DNA of 6,865 nucleotides from Candidatus Sivonenia alaskensis PMM_0068 (GTDB lineage Bacteria; Cyanobacteriota; Cyanobacteriia; Gloeobacterales; PMM-0068), in NCBI GenBank assembly GCA_949127685.1, contig CASBPW010000270.1, positions 1 through 6,865 on the forward strand, read 5' to 3'. The notes under the pieces are model-generated. The model saw nothing but the letters and a program-made list of their open reading frames with translations. It was not told where the DNA came from and did no database searches. A program made the translations under genes and the position numbers. Each line of letters opens with the position of its first letter. Position 1 is the stretch's first letter. Of this stretch, positions 5,671 to 6,865 are shown one piece after another.

Positions 5671-6459
5671 ATGTCTGACTTTGGATTTACCCACATGGCC
5701 CTGCCTGTCAGCGATGTCGATCAGAGCAGCGCGTTTTATGCCAAATACGCCCGCATGCAGGTGATTCATCAGCGCATTGACCCAACTGTTCAATCAAAAG
5801 TGGTCTGGCTCAGTGACTTGACGCGGCCCTTCGTGCTCGTCCTGATTCAGGTGCCTCGCGTTGAGCAACCCCTTTTGCCGATTGCCCATCTTGGGGTGGC
5901 CTGTAAGACGCGAGAAGAAGTGGATCGTTTGTGCGAAGCCGCCCACTTAGAAGGTCTTTTGCAAGAAGGTCCCCATGACTATGGTTATCCCGTAGGCTAC
6001 TGGGCTTTCCTGAAAGACCCTGATGGTCATACGTTGGAGGTTTCCTATGGGCAAGAAATAGGGTTGACGGTCCAGCAAGCGGAAAGTCAGGTGATTGAGC
6101 GTTCCCTGATCCAACAAGCCGCCGATGCCTGGATAAACGGGGATGCTGATGCCTTTTCGGCCTTATTTTTGCCGGAAGGAGTGTTCATGGTGCCCGGTAA
6201 TTGCTGGGTAGGGCCGACAGCCATTCGGCAGGTGGCAGCAGATTTCGCCGCTGCTTACTCCGACGTGAAGATCGAGATTCGGCGCATCCTTCTTGACAAT
6301 CACCAGGCTGCGGTGGAATGGCACTGGCAGGAAAACGAAAAAGCTACCGGAAAGCATGGATCGGCAGACGACACGATTGTCATTGATTTTCAAGATGGGC
6401 GCATCCGGCGTTGGCGGGAATACATCGACACCCAAAGTTGCATGAGACCAACAACTTAA
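5671..6459 (+). CDS. VOC (glyoxalase/dioxygenase-like) domain fused to a SnoaL/NTF2-like domain
   Basis: This is a 262-residue two-domain protein. Residues about 5-130 are a vicinal-oxygen-chelate domain. They contain FTHMALPVSDVDQSSAFYAK with His8, IAHLGVAC with His73, and DPDGHTLEVSYG with Glu123, the positions usually used to bind a divalent metal. Residues about 135-262 resemble the SnoaL/NTF2-like cone fold: ADAWINGDADAFSALFLPEG, a GPTAIRQ segment, VEWHW, then DGRIRRWREYID. SnoaL-like domains include small-molecule isomerases, hydratases and plain binding domains, so the reaction is not readable. Start ATG 5671 has a strong GGAGG at 5660-5664, spacing six. It is the last intact gene of the operon, 43 bases after the unknown gene. 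The context suggests a tailoring step on the same small molecule as the EgtB-like enzyme (inference). No terminator hairpin was found after it. Confidence 0.88.
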   Translation: MSDFGFTHMALPVSDVDQSSAFYAKYARMQVIHQRIDPTVQSKVVWLSDLTRPFVLVLIQVPRVEQPLLPIAHLGVACKTREEVDRLCEAAHLEGLLQEGPHDYGYPVGYWAFLKDPDGHTLEVSYGQEIGLTVQQAESQVIERSLIQQAADAWINGDADAFSALFLPEGVFMVPGNCWVGPTAIRQVAADFAAAYSDVKIEIRRILLDNHQAAVEWHWQENEKATGKHGSADDTIVIDFQDGRIRRWREYIDTQSCMRPTT

Positions 6460-6614
6460 CCCCTTACCCGTGAACCGCCATGGCTAATATAGGTATACTC
6501 GCTCGCATGAAATATTTCCTCTCTACTTCCCTCAATCCAACCCCCTTTCTTCCCATTTTCGCGAACAGTTGATTCCTTTCGCTCACACCTCGTGCTACCG
6601 CCTGTCCGAGCCGA

Positions 6615-6835
6615 CTTATGCATCATGGTGGTCGTATCGTCAGCATCTCGAGCAGTGCCACCGTAATGCCGATCCCAACGGGAGGGGCCTATAGCGGCTG
6701 CAACTGGTGTCTCAAACACCCCTGGGTCGATTGGGGCAACCCACGAATATTGCCAACGTGGTTGCGTTGCTGGTATCCGATGAAGCCCACTGGATTACTG
6801 GACAACACATTCGAGCAAATGGCGGTATCGTCTAG
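6615..6835 (+). pseudogene. short-chain dehydrogenase/reductase remnant, truncated and internally deleted
   Basis: One frame reads LMHHGGRIVSISSSATVMP then GGAYS (to about 6695). This is the SDR strand with catalytic serine followed by the active-site tyrosine; the lysine expected four residues later is replaced by asparagine after the joint. The C-terminus continues in another frame from about 6701 to TAG 6833-6835, including TPLGRLGQPTNIANVVALLV and ITGQHIRANGGIV, the usual SDR end. About 50-60 residues between these parts are missing and the joint shifts the frame. The N-terminal Rossmann half, with its GxxxGxG, is also absent: the 155 bases upstream hold no match and include a stop at 6570-6572. 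It cannot encode a working enzyme. It follows the operon in the same orientation and may have been its former fifth gene. Confidence 0.85.
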
Positions 6836-6865
6836 CTTCACGGAGATGTGTAGCCAGCATCCTTA

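Noticed and set aside
6460..6514. Possible promoter with TATACT at 6494-6499
   Set aside because: No acceptable -35 element is found at the right spacing and no intact gene follows.
6456..6719. Minus-strand 87-residue frame opposite the SDR remnant
   Set aside because: It is antisense to recognisable SDR sequence, low in complexity and has no family pattern.
1..6865. CRISPR array, tRNA or rRNA genes, or a complete insertion sequence
   Set aside because: I saw no regularly spaced repeats, tRNA-like cloverleaf, rRNA sequence, or transposase with terminal inverted repeats on either strand.

Overview
The window looks like an accessory chromosomal stretch of a cyanobacterium. The grounds are a short hicBA toxin-antitoxin pair beside a Uma2-family (DUF820) nuclease gene, a GMC oxidoreductase resembling cyanobacterial versions I know, and a standalone EgtB-type sulfoxide synthase. 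Base composition looks near 50% G+C by eye. This is inference from gene content; there is no rRNA or marker gene here to fix the taxon.

Left part (1 to about 2170). A 37-codon 3' end of an unrecognised gene is followed by about 470 bases with no recognisable gene. Next comes a graveyard of minus-strand toxin-antitoxin pieces: a wrecked hicA copy with the last codons of its hicB (631-744) and a fragment resembling an XRE-type helix-turn-helix (778-846). The intact minus-strand genes are a Uma2-family protein (851-1414) and hicB-hicA (2055 down to 1597). The wrecked and intact hicA copies lie in a 160-base and a 309-base repeat whose lengths differ by exactly the 149 bases lost from inside the first. 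A second imperfect direct repeat of 56 bases flanks the intact hicBA unit (1495-1550 and 2111-2166).

Central and right part (2229 to 6459). Four plus-strand genes lie head to tail with gaps of 59, 10 and 43 bases and recognisable ribosome-binding sites, so they probably form one operon. They encode a GMC-type flavoprotein apparently lacking a large internal segment, an EgtB-like non-heme iron sulfoxide synthase, a conserved-looking protein of unknown function, and a VOC (glyoxalase-like) domain fused to a SnoaL/NTF2-like domain. The EgtB homologue suggests chemistry on a histidine-derived or related thiol compound. However, no egtD methyltransferase, egtA, egtC or egtE is in the window, so the product of this set cannot be read from the sequence.

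Right edge (6460-6865). After a gene-free, pyrimidine-rich stretch lies a broken short-chain dehydrogenase: the active-site Ser/Tyr region and the C-terminus survive in different frames, with the part between them missing. Three loci (hicA copy, GMC gene, SDR gene) thus show internal loss, and repeats are frequent. This points to a rearranging, decaying accessory region around one gene set that is mostly intact.
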